The position numbers were made by a program, and so were the translations under genes. Source: CBDCYS01 sp965226245 (lineage in GTDB: Bacteria; Acidobacteriota; Terriglobia; Bryobacterales; UBA6623). From it: DNA of 64,000 bases. Below are positions 37,637 to 45,881 of this stretch, piece after piece; the stretch's first letter is position 1, and each line of letters begins with the position of its first letter. The DNA lies in the NCBI GenBank assembly GCA_965226245.1, contig CBDDCL010000015.1, positions 1,984,001 to 2,048,000 on the forward strand, in the 5' to 3' direction. Under the pieces are notes generated by a model. The model had not been told where the DNA came from. It saw nothing but the letters and a program-made list of their open reading frames with translations, and did not search any database.

Positions 37637-38663
37637 ATGGGGTATTTAGTTGACTCCAGTAGCCACAATATGTTGTGGTTGGGGGCATGAAGGAGGACTA
37701 CCCCCGAAACCTCGTCGAGTTGGAAGCTCGATTCTCGACCGAGGAGGCGTGCCGGGAGTACCTGCTGAAGCTGCGCTGGCCGGAGGGGTTCGTGTGCCCG
37801 CGCTGTGGGATCCAGTCCTCATGGGCCAGCAAACGCAATCTGCTGCTCTGCGCCGACTGCGGTTACCAGGCCTCGGTGACGGCGGGCACGATTTTCCAGG
37901 ACACCCGCAAGCCCTTGACGTTGTGGTTCCGGGCGGCTTGGTGGGTGACAACGCAAAAAGGCGGGGCCAGCGCGCTGGAGTTGCAGCGGGTCTTGGGTTT
38001 GGGTAGCTATGTAACCGCCTGGACCTGGCTGCACAAGTTCCGCCGCGCCATGGTGCGCCCCGGTCGCAATCGGCTGGTCGGCCGGGTGGAGGTGGACGAA
38101 ACGTATGTGGGCGGAGTCGAAGAGGGCGTCCGAGGTCGCGAAATGGTTGGCAAAGCGTTAGTTGCGGTTGCTGCCGAGGAGGATGGGCGCGGTATGGGTC
38201 GCATCCGGCTCCGTCGGATCGCGGATGCCTCAGCGGCGAGCTTGGAAGCCTTTGTCGAAGAAGCTATCCAACCTGGCAGCCTCGTGCACACCGACGGCTG
38301 GGAAGGCTATGCGGGATTGGAGAACAAAGGATACCGCCATGAAGTCACCGTGCTGCGCGGGAAGCGGCAATCGGCGAGTAAGCTGCTGCCGAGAGTCCAT
38401 CGTGTCGCCTCTCTGCTAAAGCGCTGGCTGTTGGGGACCCACCAGGGGGCTGTCAGTCACGAGTATTTGGACTACTACCTGGACGAGTTCACGTTCCGCT
38501 TCAACCGGCGGACCTCACGGTCGCGCGGCAAACTTTTCTATCGCCTCCTCCAGCAGGCGGTCGCCGCCGACCCTGCTCCCTATAAGACAATGGTCGAGGC
38601 CACCAGGGCCGGCACCCCCACCCCCAAGATGTAGTGGCTACTGGAGTCAACTAAATACCCCAT
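37637..38663 (+). mobile_element. IS1595-family insertion sequence, copy H (complete)
   Basis: 1027 bp, target repeat CTGTAGGA at 37629-37636 and 38664-38671. Only 63 bp of new conflict-gene coding sequence lie between this copy and copy G. Confidence 0.92.
37687..38634 (+). CDS. IS1595-family transposase, copy H
   Basis: Same protein as copy A, intact. Confidence 0.92.
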   Translation: MKEDYPRNLVELEARFSTEEACREYLLKLRWPEGFVCPRCGIQSSWASKRNLLLCADCGYQASVTAGTIFQDTRKPLTLWFRAAWWVTTQKGGASALELQRVLGLGSYVTAWTWLHKFRRAMVRPGRNRLVGRVEVDETYVGGVEEGVRGREMVGKALVAVAAEEDGRGMGRIRLRRIADASAASLEAFVEEAIQPGSLVHTDGWEGYAGLENKGYRHEVTVLRGKRQSASKLLPRVHRVASLLKRWLLGTHQGAVSHEYLDYYLDEFTFRFNRRTSRSRGKLFYRLLQQAVAADPAPYKTMVEATRAGTPTPKM

Positions 38664-38945
38664 CTGTAGGAACACTATCGCAGTTGCTTAATCAGCCGGT
38701 GCTAGAGGTCTGGGCGGGTATGAGTAATCTGAAGGATACCCGTCTCATCACGCACTCCGGCCGAACCGAAGACCGCGACGCTGAACTAAAGACTATGAAG
38801 GACTGTACTTCGGTCGTTTCAGATGCCACGGCGTTGTTCACTCTTGCGGTACTCAATCTTTTGGAGGAGTTCCAATCTCGCTTTGAACGGATAGTGGTGC
38901 CCCAGGCCTTGGTCGATGACCTTCAAGACACCCTGGTCATTGTCA

Positions 38946-40743
38946 CCTGAATTATGCACTGCGGGTACACCTGAGGAGGGCTGTGCCGCGAGGGACCATT
39001 GGGCGACCCCCGAAAACATGGGGTAATAAGGTAGGCTGGCAAAGATTTCAGCTTCGCCAGCCAACCCCAAGGAGGTCACCCAAATGGTTACCAAGCGAAA
39101 ACAGCATAGCTCCAAAAACCCCGCCAAACAAGGCCGCGGCGCGACGGCTCCGCAGCCCAATAAAATCGGGGCTTCCACGCCCTATCACTTCCGCGGCAAG
39201 AATCTGACTCCCTACGGCGGCCTGCTGCCGGTCGCCACCCTGCTCGAAAAACTCGGCTTCCAAGAGCTGCTGGAACAAACCCTCAGCGTCAAACGAATCA
39301 CCCGTGTGATGAGCCTCTACCAGTTTGTGCTGGCCCTCGTGCTGGGCCTCTATGTCGGCTTTGCGCGGCTCAACCAACTCCGCTTCATCGCGCGCGACCC
39401 CATCCTGACCGGCATCTTGCAAGTGACGCGGCTGCCGCCGCAATCCACGCTGTGGCGCTTTCTGGCCTCGCTGCATCTCAACGTGGCGCGGCAGATCCTG
39501 TCGATGCAGCGCCAACTGCGCGAACGAGCCTGGGCGGCGGCCAACGTGCGGTTGACCACGGTGACGCTGGACACCGACACCACCGTGCACACCCTCTACG
39601 GCCAGCAGATGGGCGGGCGCAAGAGCTACAACCCCAAGAACAAGGGCAAGCGCAGCTACCAGCCGATACTGACCTTCCTGGCCGAGACGCGCGAATACCT
39701 GATGGGCGGGTTGCACAATGGCGACCGGCCCACGGGCAAAGAGATCGCGGCGCACCTCGAAAGTGCTTTCCAGGCTTTGCCGGCCAGTGTGAAGCGGATC
39801 TTGGCGCGGGCCGATTCCGGCTTTTATTGCTGGGAAGCGGTGGCAGCCTACGAACAAGCGCATTGTCAGTTCGTCATCGTGGCGCGCAAGACCAGGCGAC
39901 TGGTCGAGCAGTTGCAGCAAGCGGAATGGAAGCCCTCGCCCCACAGCGACGCTGCGGCGGAGTGCGAATTCCTCTACCAGCCGCAAGGCTGGGGCAGGGC
40001 CTGCCGCTTTGTCGCGCTGCGTTATGAAAAGGAGCCGGAAACCGACGAAGTCGAGCAATATCAGTTGTTTGCAACCAGCGCTTACACCTACCGCGTGTTC
40101 GTCACCAACCTCACCGAGCCGATCGCGGCGGTGGCGTGGTTTTACAACCAGCGGGCTGGGGCGGAGAACCTCATCAAAGAAGCCAACAACGACGCCGGGC
40201 TGGCGGCCCATCCTTCGCGCCGCTTTGACATGAACCGCAATCACTTTCAGTTGGTCATGCTGGCCTACAACCTCAACTGCTGGCTGCTGCTGTTCCAGCG
40301 CGAAGCCGACGCCACCCCGGAGAAGCTGCGCCACACCACCCTGGCGACGGCGCGGCTGCGCTTTCTGTTCGTGGCGGCCAAGATCTGGCGGCATGCCGGC
40401 AGAACGGGCATCAGCTACAGCGATCAGTACCAGGAGCAGGGCCTGTTCGAGCGGCTGATGCGGCGGCTGCGGGCGATGGCGCCGCCGGGATCGAGCTGCG
40501 CGCCGGTGGTGGAGGGTGCGCTGCGTTGAGGGGCGCTGCGCATAGAATTTTATGCACGGGCCGCAAGCTACTGGGAACATGCCGTTTGCGAGCCCGCTTT
40601 TGCCCGCCCGGAATTGGGAGGCGGCTCAAACCGGGAAGGAAACAGCAGAAAAGACGACTTGCTAAATCACTGAGTTGACACGACTGCCGCTACCGCCACA
40701 ACTCCATCGGCGATGGCTACGCCGAACCTGTGCATAATTCAGG
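38946..40743 (+). mobile_element. IS1380-family insertion sequence in the PIN-domain part of the conflict gene
   Basis: 1798 bp with terminal repeats CCTGAATTATGCAC and its reverse complement GTGCATAATTCAGG. Flanked by TGTCA on both sides (38941-38945 and 40744-40748). It has one transposase gene. The 532-bp MITEs at 36951, 57450 and 60506 share its ends and subterminal DNA, so it is the likely autonomous parent. Confidence 0.9.
39084..40529 (+). CDS. IS1380-family transposase
   Basis: 481 aa, preceded by a strong AAGGAGGT 8 nt before the ATG. DDE residues are visible in TLDTDTTVHTLYG (D), ILARADSGFYCWE (D) and WFYNQRAGAENLIKEANND (E, with the Y(2)R(3)E(6)K-like spacing of IS4-superfamily transposases). 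NRNHFQLVMLAYNLNCWLLL near the C-terminus is typical of IS1380. The frame is intact, so it could mobilise itself and the related MITEs. Confidence 0.9.
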   Translation: MVTKRKQHSSKNPAKQGRGATAPQPNKIGASTPYHFRGKNLTPYGGLLPVATLLEKLGFQELLEQTLSVKRITRVMSLYQFVLALVLGLYVGFARLNQLRFIARDPILTGILQVTRLPPQSTLWRFLASLHLNVARQILSMQRQLRERAWAAANVRLTTVTLDTDTTVHTLYGQQMGGRKSYNPKNKGKRSYQPILTFLAETREYLMGGLHNGDRPTGKEIAAHLESAFQALPASVKRILARADSGFYCWEAVAAYEQAHCQFVIVARKTRRLVEQLQQAEWKPSPHSDAAAECEFLYQPQGWGRACRFVALRYEKEPETDEVEQYQLFATSAYTYRVFVTNLTEPIAAVAWFYNQRAGAENLIKEANNDAGLAAHPSRRFDMNRNHFQLVMLAYNLNCWLLLFQREADATPEKLRHTTLATARLRFLFVAAKIWRHAGRTGISYSDQYQEQGLFERLMRRLRAMAPPGSSCAPVVEGALR

Positions 40744-41730
40744 TGTCACAACTCCTAGAAAACCGGGCCTTTCTGTCTACAAAGAGAATGGGCAGTACTT
40801 CCGTCGTGAAATCACGGAGGAGGATCTGGACAAAAGAGAAGAGTTCGTGAATTCCATCGTTTCCTTTATACGATCGTCCTGCGAGGTGGTTCCGTCCCCT
40901 GGGGAACTCGAAATATCACAAGACAAGATCGAAACACTAACGCTTTGGCTCGGTCAGCCGTCGCTTGCCGCTGTGGTGACGGCTCAGACCCAAAAGTTGC
41001 CCCTCTACTCCGACGATCAGAGACTCAGAGCGGTCGCGAAAGGAGAGTTCGGAGTTGACGGGTTCTGCACTCAATCCCTCGTGTCAGATCTTTGCGACCG
41101 CAGGTTTCTGACTCAGGATCAACGGAACAAGTTGGTCGTAAACCTCACAACGCTTAACTATCATTTCGTGTTCATGGATGCGAGCGATGTGGTTTGGGCG
41201 CTTGAAGAAACCGGAGCGGCCGCAACTCCGGAGGTACGGAACCTGTTCGAGCGCCTGCAGGGAGACCAGTGCGACGAAGACCCCGCCATTAACTTGGTAG
41301 CCGAGGTGTTGAAAAAAGTCTGGCTGGAGAAGCCGATCTTGCGTAGTAAACCTTGGATCATGCACTTCGCTTTGACCTGTCTGCTAGTGGGTCGGCCGCC
41401 CGCTCGGGTGCTACGCAAACTAGAAGCGGCGATTCGCGCCCGCTTTCATCTTGTGCCGCAGCACGCGGACCAGCTTCTAAACGAGATTGGCTTTTTCTTT
41501 AGCCAAAGATTTGGTCGTCCCTAGCGGTCCCTGCTCAATCACTAGAGGCGCAGTACGGTTTGAGCTGGGTCTAGAGCACGGGCGGTCGGTGGCGATTGCG
41601 GTTGGCAGTAGGTAAACGGCGGCACGAGGAAGGCGCGATGCAGCTTCGACCCCAAACTCACTGTTCCCGGTCTACTGCTGTCTCGTACCGGCAGGAGTTT
41701 GCAGGACTATCCTGGCGGGTCACCTAGCGC

Positions 41731-42705
41731 TCAATTGTTGGCTAGATACCCTTCTAGCTTTTGTTTGCTGTCGCGCAGGATGGCGGGGAGGTCGTCGGCG
41801 GCGCCGCCGATTTCGAAGATTAGCAGGCCTTGGTAGTTGGTCTTGCGGAGTTTCTTGATCAGACGGGGGTAGTCGATGAAGCCGTGAATCAGCGGCTTGT
41901 GTTCGGCCCAGGTATCCGGCTCGATGTCGTGGACGTGGAAATGAAACAGCTTCGAGCCTAGGCGGTCGATCAGTTCGTGGTTGATGTCGTTGTAGGCCTT
42001 GATGCCTGCCGGGGTTCCTTTCTCTCCAGGTTTGACTCGGGCGAGCAGTTCGGTGTACTCCTTCTGGTGGCCCACGTCGATCGTGGCTCCGACGTGAGAG
42101 TGATCGATCTCCTGAATGAAGCGCACGAATTCGCGGACCGATTGCGGGTAGCCCGTCTCGATCGCGAGGCGGAAGCCGGCGGCCTTCGCGAAATCGCCCC
42201 AGCGTCTGAATTGGCGGACCATCAGCGGCCACGATTGCTCGAGCGAGAGATGCGCCGACCGCTGAGCGTGAATATTGGCTAGTTCGGCTCCGAGGAAGGC
42301 GGTGGCTTCGAGCGCGATATCAATCTGGCGAACCGAGAACTTCGCGATATTGTCGAACGGTGAAAAGTAGTGCAGGTCCGTCCACGGGACGTGGGTCGAG
42401 ATGTACCGGAAGCCCGCGACCGCCTTTTTCAGTCTTTCCTTTTGGGCGCTGCTCAGGCGATCGAACTGAAACCCGGGTGGCACGCCGGGGCGCGGCTCGA
42501 TGGCTCCCATCGGCTGCATCTCGACCGTTTGAAATCCCAGTTCCCGGAGCGCCTCGATCGCCCGGTAAAGACCCCAACCGGGAAAATACGTGTTCATCCC
42601 GATGATGGAAGAGTCAAGCTGCCGAGCCGCTAGCTTGCCGGATCCGGCGAGGCAGCCAAGTCCAGCCAGCGATTGAACCGCGAAGCGCCGCCGGTTGATG
42701 CGCAA
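41731..42705 (-). CDS. sugar phosphate isomerase/epimerase-like TIM barrel, Tat-exported
   Basis: 324 aa. The N-terminus is a twin-arginine signal (INRRRFAVQSLAGLGCLAGSG). The barrel shows the xylose-isomerase-like pattern of metal ligands: LAIETGY (Glu), VGATIDVGHQ (Asp and His), FHFHVHDIE (His) and LLIFEIGG (Glu). It begins at a TTG; the GAGGAG that ends lpxD (last codons GAG GAG TAG) serves as ribosome-binding site 8 nt upstream, so translation is probably coupled to lpxD. Exported members of this family are frequent in Acidobacteria and Planctomycetes and probably act on uncommon sugars; the substrate is unknown. Confidence 0.8.
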   Translation of the reverse strand: MRINRRRFAVQSLAGLGCLAGSGKLAARQLDSSIIGMNTYFPGWGLYRAIEALRELGFQTVEMQPMGAIEPRPGVPPGFQFDRLSSAQKERLKKAVAGFRYISTHVPWTDLHYFSPFDNIAKFSVRQIDIALEATAFLGAELANIHAQRSAHLSLEQSWPLMVRQFRRWGDFAKAAGFRLAIETGYPQSVREFVRFIQEIDHSHVGATIDVGHQKEYTELLARVKPGEKGTPAGIKAYNDINHELIDRLGSKLFHFHVHDIEPDTWAEHKPLIHGFIDYPRLIKKLRKTNYQGLLIFEIGGAADDLPAILRDSKQKLEGYLANN

Positions 42706-42710
42706 TGGGG

Positions 42711-43730
42711 CTACTCCTCGCCGGCGGGTTCCAGCTTTTTGGCCAGCTCCCGAATCTTCTTTTCGAGTTCAGGAAGCCGATTGAACACGGCGGCGCAGCG
42801 CAGCCAGCGGCGGTTGTCCATGGCGGGATAGCCGGAGAGTTTCTGGCCCGAGGCTACGTCGCTTGGCACGCCGCTTTGCGCCGTGATGAGTACGTTGTCG
42901 CCGATATTGAGGTGATTCACTAGCCCGACTTGGCCCGCGAATACGCAATTGTTTCCGATCGTAGTGCTGCCGGAAATACCGACTTGGGCGCACAGGATGG
43001 CGTTCTCTCCGACCTTCACGGCGTGGCCGACCTGGACCAGGTTGTCGATTTTAGAACCGCGCTGAATGCGTGTTTCCCCGACCGCCGCGCGATCGATGCA
43101 GGAGTTCGCCTGAATCTCGACGTCGTCTTCGATCACAACCTTGCCCGACTGGACGATCTTGTAATGGGCGCCGTCCTTTTGCTGCGCGAAGCCGTAGCCA
43201 TCCGAGCCGATGACGGCGCCGTTTTGCACAATCACGCGATCGCCGATTTCGCAAAACTCCCGCACCGTTACATGGGAATGAGCGAGAAAGTCATCGCCGA
43301 TTCGGACACCCTCATAGATGGCGACATGCGGGTGGATGACGGCGTTGTTCCCGATGACGGCCCGCTCTCCGATCACCGCGTAGGGGCCGATGCTGGCGTT
43401 GCGGCCAATGCTGGCTGAGGCCGTGATTGCGGCGGTGGGGTGGATTCCGGTTTTGGGTTGCGGCGGCTGGTAAAACAGCTCCAGCGCCCGGGCAAAGTCA
43501 AGGTAGGGGTTGTCCGAAACGAGGAAGGAGATCGGCAGGTCCTCGACTTCGTTGGCAATAATGACTGCCGAGGCTTTCGTTTCTCGCAATAGCCGGGTGT
43601 AGCGGGGGTTCGACAAAAACGTCAACTCTCCGGGGCCGGCCTCTTCCAATCCCGCCACGGCGGTGATCTCGACATCCCCGTCGCCGGTGAGCCGGCAGTC
43701 AAGACGCTCGGCGATGTCTTTCAGCTTCAT
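42711..43730 (-). CDS. lpxD: UDP-3-O-acylglucosamine N-acyltransferase LpxD
   Basis: 339 aa, normal for LpxD. The N-terminal uridine-binding domain (LKDIAERLDCRLTGDGDVEI, GELTFLSNPRYTRLL) is followed by a left-handed beta-helix of hexapeptide repeats from about residue 105 (IGRNASIGPYAVIGERAVIG...) and a C-terminal helix. VNHLNIGDNV contains the catalytic-type His and VQVGHAVKVGENAIL is a typical segment. The enzyme adds the second acyl chain in lipid A synthesis in the cytoplasm, so the organism makes lipid A. The usual neighbours (bamA, fabZ, lpxA, lpxB) are absent; this copy stands with a TIM-barrel gene instead, which may mean a second LpxD elsewhere. Confidence 0.93.
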   Translation of the reverse strand: MKLKDIAERLDCRLTGDGDVEITAVAGLEEAGPGELTFLSNPRYTRLLRETKASAVIIANEVEDLPISFLVSDNPYLDFARALELFYQPPQPKTGIHPTAAITASASIGRNASIGPYAVIGERAVIGNNAVIHPHVAIYEGVRIGDDFLAHSHVTVREFCEIGDRVIVQNGAVIGSDGYGFAQQKDGAHYKIVQSGKVVIEDDVEIQANSCIDRAAVGETRIQRGSKIDNLVQVGHAVKVGENAILCAQVGISGSTTIGNNCVFAGQVGLVNHLNIGDNVLITAQSGVPSDVASGQKLSGYPAMDNRRWLRCAAVFNRLPELEKKIRELAKKLEPAGEE

Positions 43731-43870
43731 GGTTGGAGATTGCTTTGCGCTGGATGGCCGGTTAGGGTCAATACGGTTGACTCAGTGGTTTCGTGGTTCG
43801 CTTGCCCTAGTCGTCTTATTCGTTTCGGCGCGCGGCGGATCTGTTGCCGGCATCATGCGTTTGCTTCCTT

Positions 43871-43958
43871 CGCCCTTTCAGGGCTCTTACCCTTGAGTTT
43901 TCACCCAGGGTTCCGCTTCGCTCCACCCTGGGCTACAATACTGCGCCCCTTCGGGGCT
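43871..43958. repeat. dispersed hairpin repeat R1, copy 2
   Basis: CCCAGGGT (43904-43911) and ACCCTGGG (43925-43932) around the same loop TCCGCTTCGCTCC as copy 1, with CGCCCTTTCAGGGCTC upstream and GCGCCCCTTCGGGGCTC downstream. Confidence 0.7.
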
Positions 43959-43987
43959 CCCGGCTTGAGGGGCTTTCACCTTGCGTT

Positions 43988-44043
43988 GTACTGACTTGCC
44001 TCTCACGCAGTCCGCCACGCACTTGGTGAGAAAAGCGGGCTAG
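43988..44043. repeat. dispersed repeat R2, copy 2
   Basis: Shares GTACTGAC, CCTCTCACGCAG and TGGTGAGAAAAGC with copy 1, then GGCTAG. It is 30 bp from R1 here but about 600 bp from it at the first site, so they are separate repeats. Confidence 0.6.
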
Positions 44044-44145
44044 TGAGGGCGGACTTCCGTCCGCGCCTCTGTCCGGGCGTCTGACAAGTTCTGCCATAAT
44101 CGGCAAACACTTCCCAAGCTGTGTCTACGCCGAAGCGAGCTGTCC

Positions 44146-44976
44146 CTATGCCGAAGGTATCACGACTTGGCTATACCACTTCAAGATATCATCGCCCCAG
44201 ACGGCGACAATAATACTGGCCACCCCGAGGTAGCTTCCGAACGGCAACTCGTGGGTCCACTTCTTGCGTCCAATCGCGACGATCAGGAGGCCCGTCAGCG
44301 CCCCCACGACCGAGCCTATCATGAGAATGGTGACCGTGGGAGCAAATCCCCAGAAGGCAGCGACCATCGTCATCATCTTCACATCACCCAATCCGAGCCC
44401 TTCCATCTTTCGCAATCGAAAATAGGCTGACCTCAGCATGAAGAGCAGCCCTCCGACAAACACGGCCGCGAACCCTGATTCGGCCAAGGAAGCGATCCAC
44501 TGCTCGGGTATCTGTCCGGAGAGCATCCAGAAAATCCCAGTAAAGCGGGCTTCCACGGGCACGAAGGGAACGAGGGCGAACGCCAGCACCAGCCCGCCCA
44601 GCGTAATCTCATCCGGCAAGATGTAGTCGCTCAGGTCGGTGAAGATGAGGATCAGCATCATCGACGTAAACGCGGCGATCTTGAAAGTCATGGGCTCGGC
44701 GCCGAAGCGGGCGAACAGGTAGGCGTAAAACAGCCCGTTCAGCAACTCAACAATCGGGTAGCGAATCGATATCGGCTCCGCGCAGTGACGGCAACGGCCT
44801 TTTAGCGAGAGATAGCTCAGGAGCGGGATATTATCTCGCCAGCCGATGGCCGTTCCGCAATGGGGGCATCGCGAGCGCGGCTTGACAACCGACTCATCCC
44901 GCGGCCAGCGATAAATGCAAACGTTGAGAAAGCTGCCGATGATCAGGCCGAAGATAAAAGCGGCAAGTGGAATCAC
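44146..44976 (-). CDS. pilD: type IV prepilin peptidase PilD
   Basis: 276 aa bifunctional leader peptidase/N-methyltransferase. The N-terminal cytosolic domain carries the two CxxC pairs (SRCPHCGTAIGW and GRCRHCAEPISIRYP). The A24 catalytic aspartates are in FTDLSDYILPDEIT and GLGLGDVKMM. Seven to eight membrane helices follow the family plan. This is the type IV pilus/type II secretion form and is distinct from the short Tad peptidase at 6833, so the cell has two prepilin systems. The start is a GTG overlapping the stop of the preceding glycosyltransferase (GTGA), so the genes are translationally coupled. Confidence 0.93.
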   Translation of the reverse strand: MIPLAAFIFGLIIGSFLNVCIYRWPRDESVVKPRSRCPHCGTAIGWRDNIPLLSYLSLKGRCRHCAEPISIRYPIVELLNGLFYAYLFARFGAEPMTFKIAAFTSMMLILIFTDLSDYILPDEITLGGLVLAFALVPFVPVEARFTGIFWMLSGQIPEQWIASLAESGFAAVFVGGLLFMLRSAYFRLRKMEGLGLGDVKMMTMVAAFWGFAPTVTILMIGSVVGALTGLLIVAIGRKKWTHELPFGSYLGVASIIVAVWGDDILKWYSQVVIPSA

Positions 44977-45881
44977 AGCGGGGAGTTGGAGGCCAGGACA
45001 GCGCGGTAGACGTCTTCGGTTTGACGGACCATTATAGCATCGCTAAATCGTTCACTGACTTGCTGATAGGCCCGCTGGGCGCAGGCGGAAGCGAGGCTGC
45101 GGTCGTGAGCCAGCCGCCTGATTTGCGAGCTGACATCCTCCAGACGGTTATCGGCCAAAAGACCGGTCACGCCGTGTTCCACGATTTCGGGAATGCCCCC
45201 GATTCGGCTGGCCACGACGGGCACTCCATACGCCATGGCAAGCAAAATCGCCGATCCGAGGCCTTCGCTTTCGGTCAAGTAGACAAAAAGATCCGCTTGT
45301 TTCAAATCCGCTGGCAAATCCGGCGACAAACGCAGCCTTACGCCGGCTTCCTCACAGGAGGCCTGGAGCAGTTCGCCCCCTTTCAGAGGATCGTCAATCG
45401 CCGGAGCCACGACAAGCGCGGGTTCCGCCGGGCTACGCGGCGGAAGGGGTTGTTGAGGCAAACGAGCGCCGTCATACACTACGGCGATCTTTGAAGAGGG
45501 GACGCCGGCCTCGAGCAGCCGGCCCTTCACGTGGTTGGAGACGGCAATGAAGCGGCCGGCCCGCGAGTACTTCCAGCGGGAAAGGAAGCCGGAGCGCACC
45601 CCAAAGGCGACTCGCCTCGCCACGACCAGAGGTTTACCAGGGCAAACAACAGCCGCCAGCGTGTGTGCACGGGCATCGTGCGCGTGGATCAGCTCGGCCT
45701 TTCCAGAGGCGCGGACCAGATTGGCGGCCGTGACCTCGGCGCCATCCCATTGGTCCAATGTAGGGCCTCGCGCCAGCAGTGTCTGTTCGTGGCCGCGTTC
45801 CTCGAGACCACGCAAGAGCATGAGCAACTGGCGCTGCCCGCCGCGAAGAGAGCGCCCCGTGTCCACGTGCAGGATGCGCAT
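44973..45881 (-). CDS. family 4 glycosyltransferase (GT-B)
   Basis: 302 aa, short for GT4. N-terminal domain: MRILHVDTGRSLRGGQRQLL, ELIHAHDARAHTLAAV. C-terminal domain: the family motif LFVYLTESEGLGSAILLAMAYGVPVVAS, in which E-x7-E contacts the nucleotide sugar, and GIPEIVEHGVTGLLA. It overlaps the GT2 gene before it by one base (TGATG) and pilD after it. Together with the GT2 gene it probably contributes to lipopolysaccharide core or another surface glycan. Confidence 0.87.
   Translation of the reverse strand: MRILHVDTGRSLRGGQRQLLMLLRGLEERGHEQTLLARGPTLDQWDGAEVTAANLVRASGKAELIHAHDARAHTLAAVVCPGKPLVVARRVAFGVRSGFLSRWKYSRAGRFIAVSNHVKGRLLEAGVPSSKIAVVYDGARLPQQPLPPRSPAEPALVVAPAIDDPLKGGELLQASCEEAGVRLRLSPDLPADLKQADLFVYLTESEGLGSAILLAMAYGVPVVASRIGGIPEIVEHGVTGLLADNRLEDVSSQIRRLAHDRSLASACAQRAYQQVSERFSDAIMVRQTEDVYRAVLASNSPL

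Larger units (their letters stand above)
30312..41524 (+). pseudogene. TPR / GreAB-C-like / PIN-like conflict protein, in six pieces
   Basis: Coding pieces: 30312-30336, 31373-32965, 34938-36001, 37574-37636, 38672-38945 and 40749-41524. Excising the intervening elements with one target repeat each gives 3795 nt, in frame at every junction, about 1264 aa, with one internal TAG at 34997. Predicted order: a helical N-terminal region (DWCNSEEFGRQVEDFN..., about 50-130, resembling effector-associated domains); TPR-like repeats (about 180-770: AALQLNELNKAIDEFETAL, RNYDGALADCERVVLDDPES, GDAEGAIQMLSQAV); a GreA/GreB C-terminal-like domain (about 776-880: VGCTVHLTRGDEKLFYHIVD, TEVELLTGPFEEVPYVI); and a PIN-like domain (about 960 to the end: SVVSDATALFTLAVLNLLEE, VPQALVDDL, LYSDDQRLRAV). 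The acidic residues are where PIN nucleases carry them. I know this order as the predicted TPR-GreAB-C-PIN conflict system; the role is not shown here. Confidence 0.75.
43731..44145. other. intergenic region with dispersed repeats R1 and R2
   Basis: 415 bp without a gene, between lpxD and pilD (both leftward). It contains second copies of the two intergenic repeats seen at 29.2 and 29.9 kb, here close together. Confidence 0.6.

Noticed and set aside
38684..38950. Reading the 88-aa piece as an independent small protein
   Set aside because: It is the start of the PIN-like domain and joins in frame to both neighbours when the IS elements are removed.
39048..40580. A 510-codon frame antisense to the IS1380 transposase
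   Set aside because: Longer than the sense gene but composed of Arg/Gln/His-rich low-quality sequence; the sense frame has the DDE motifs and a perfect ribosome-binding site.
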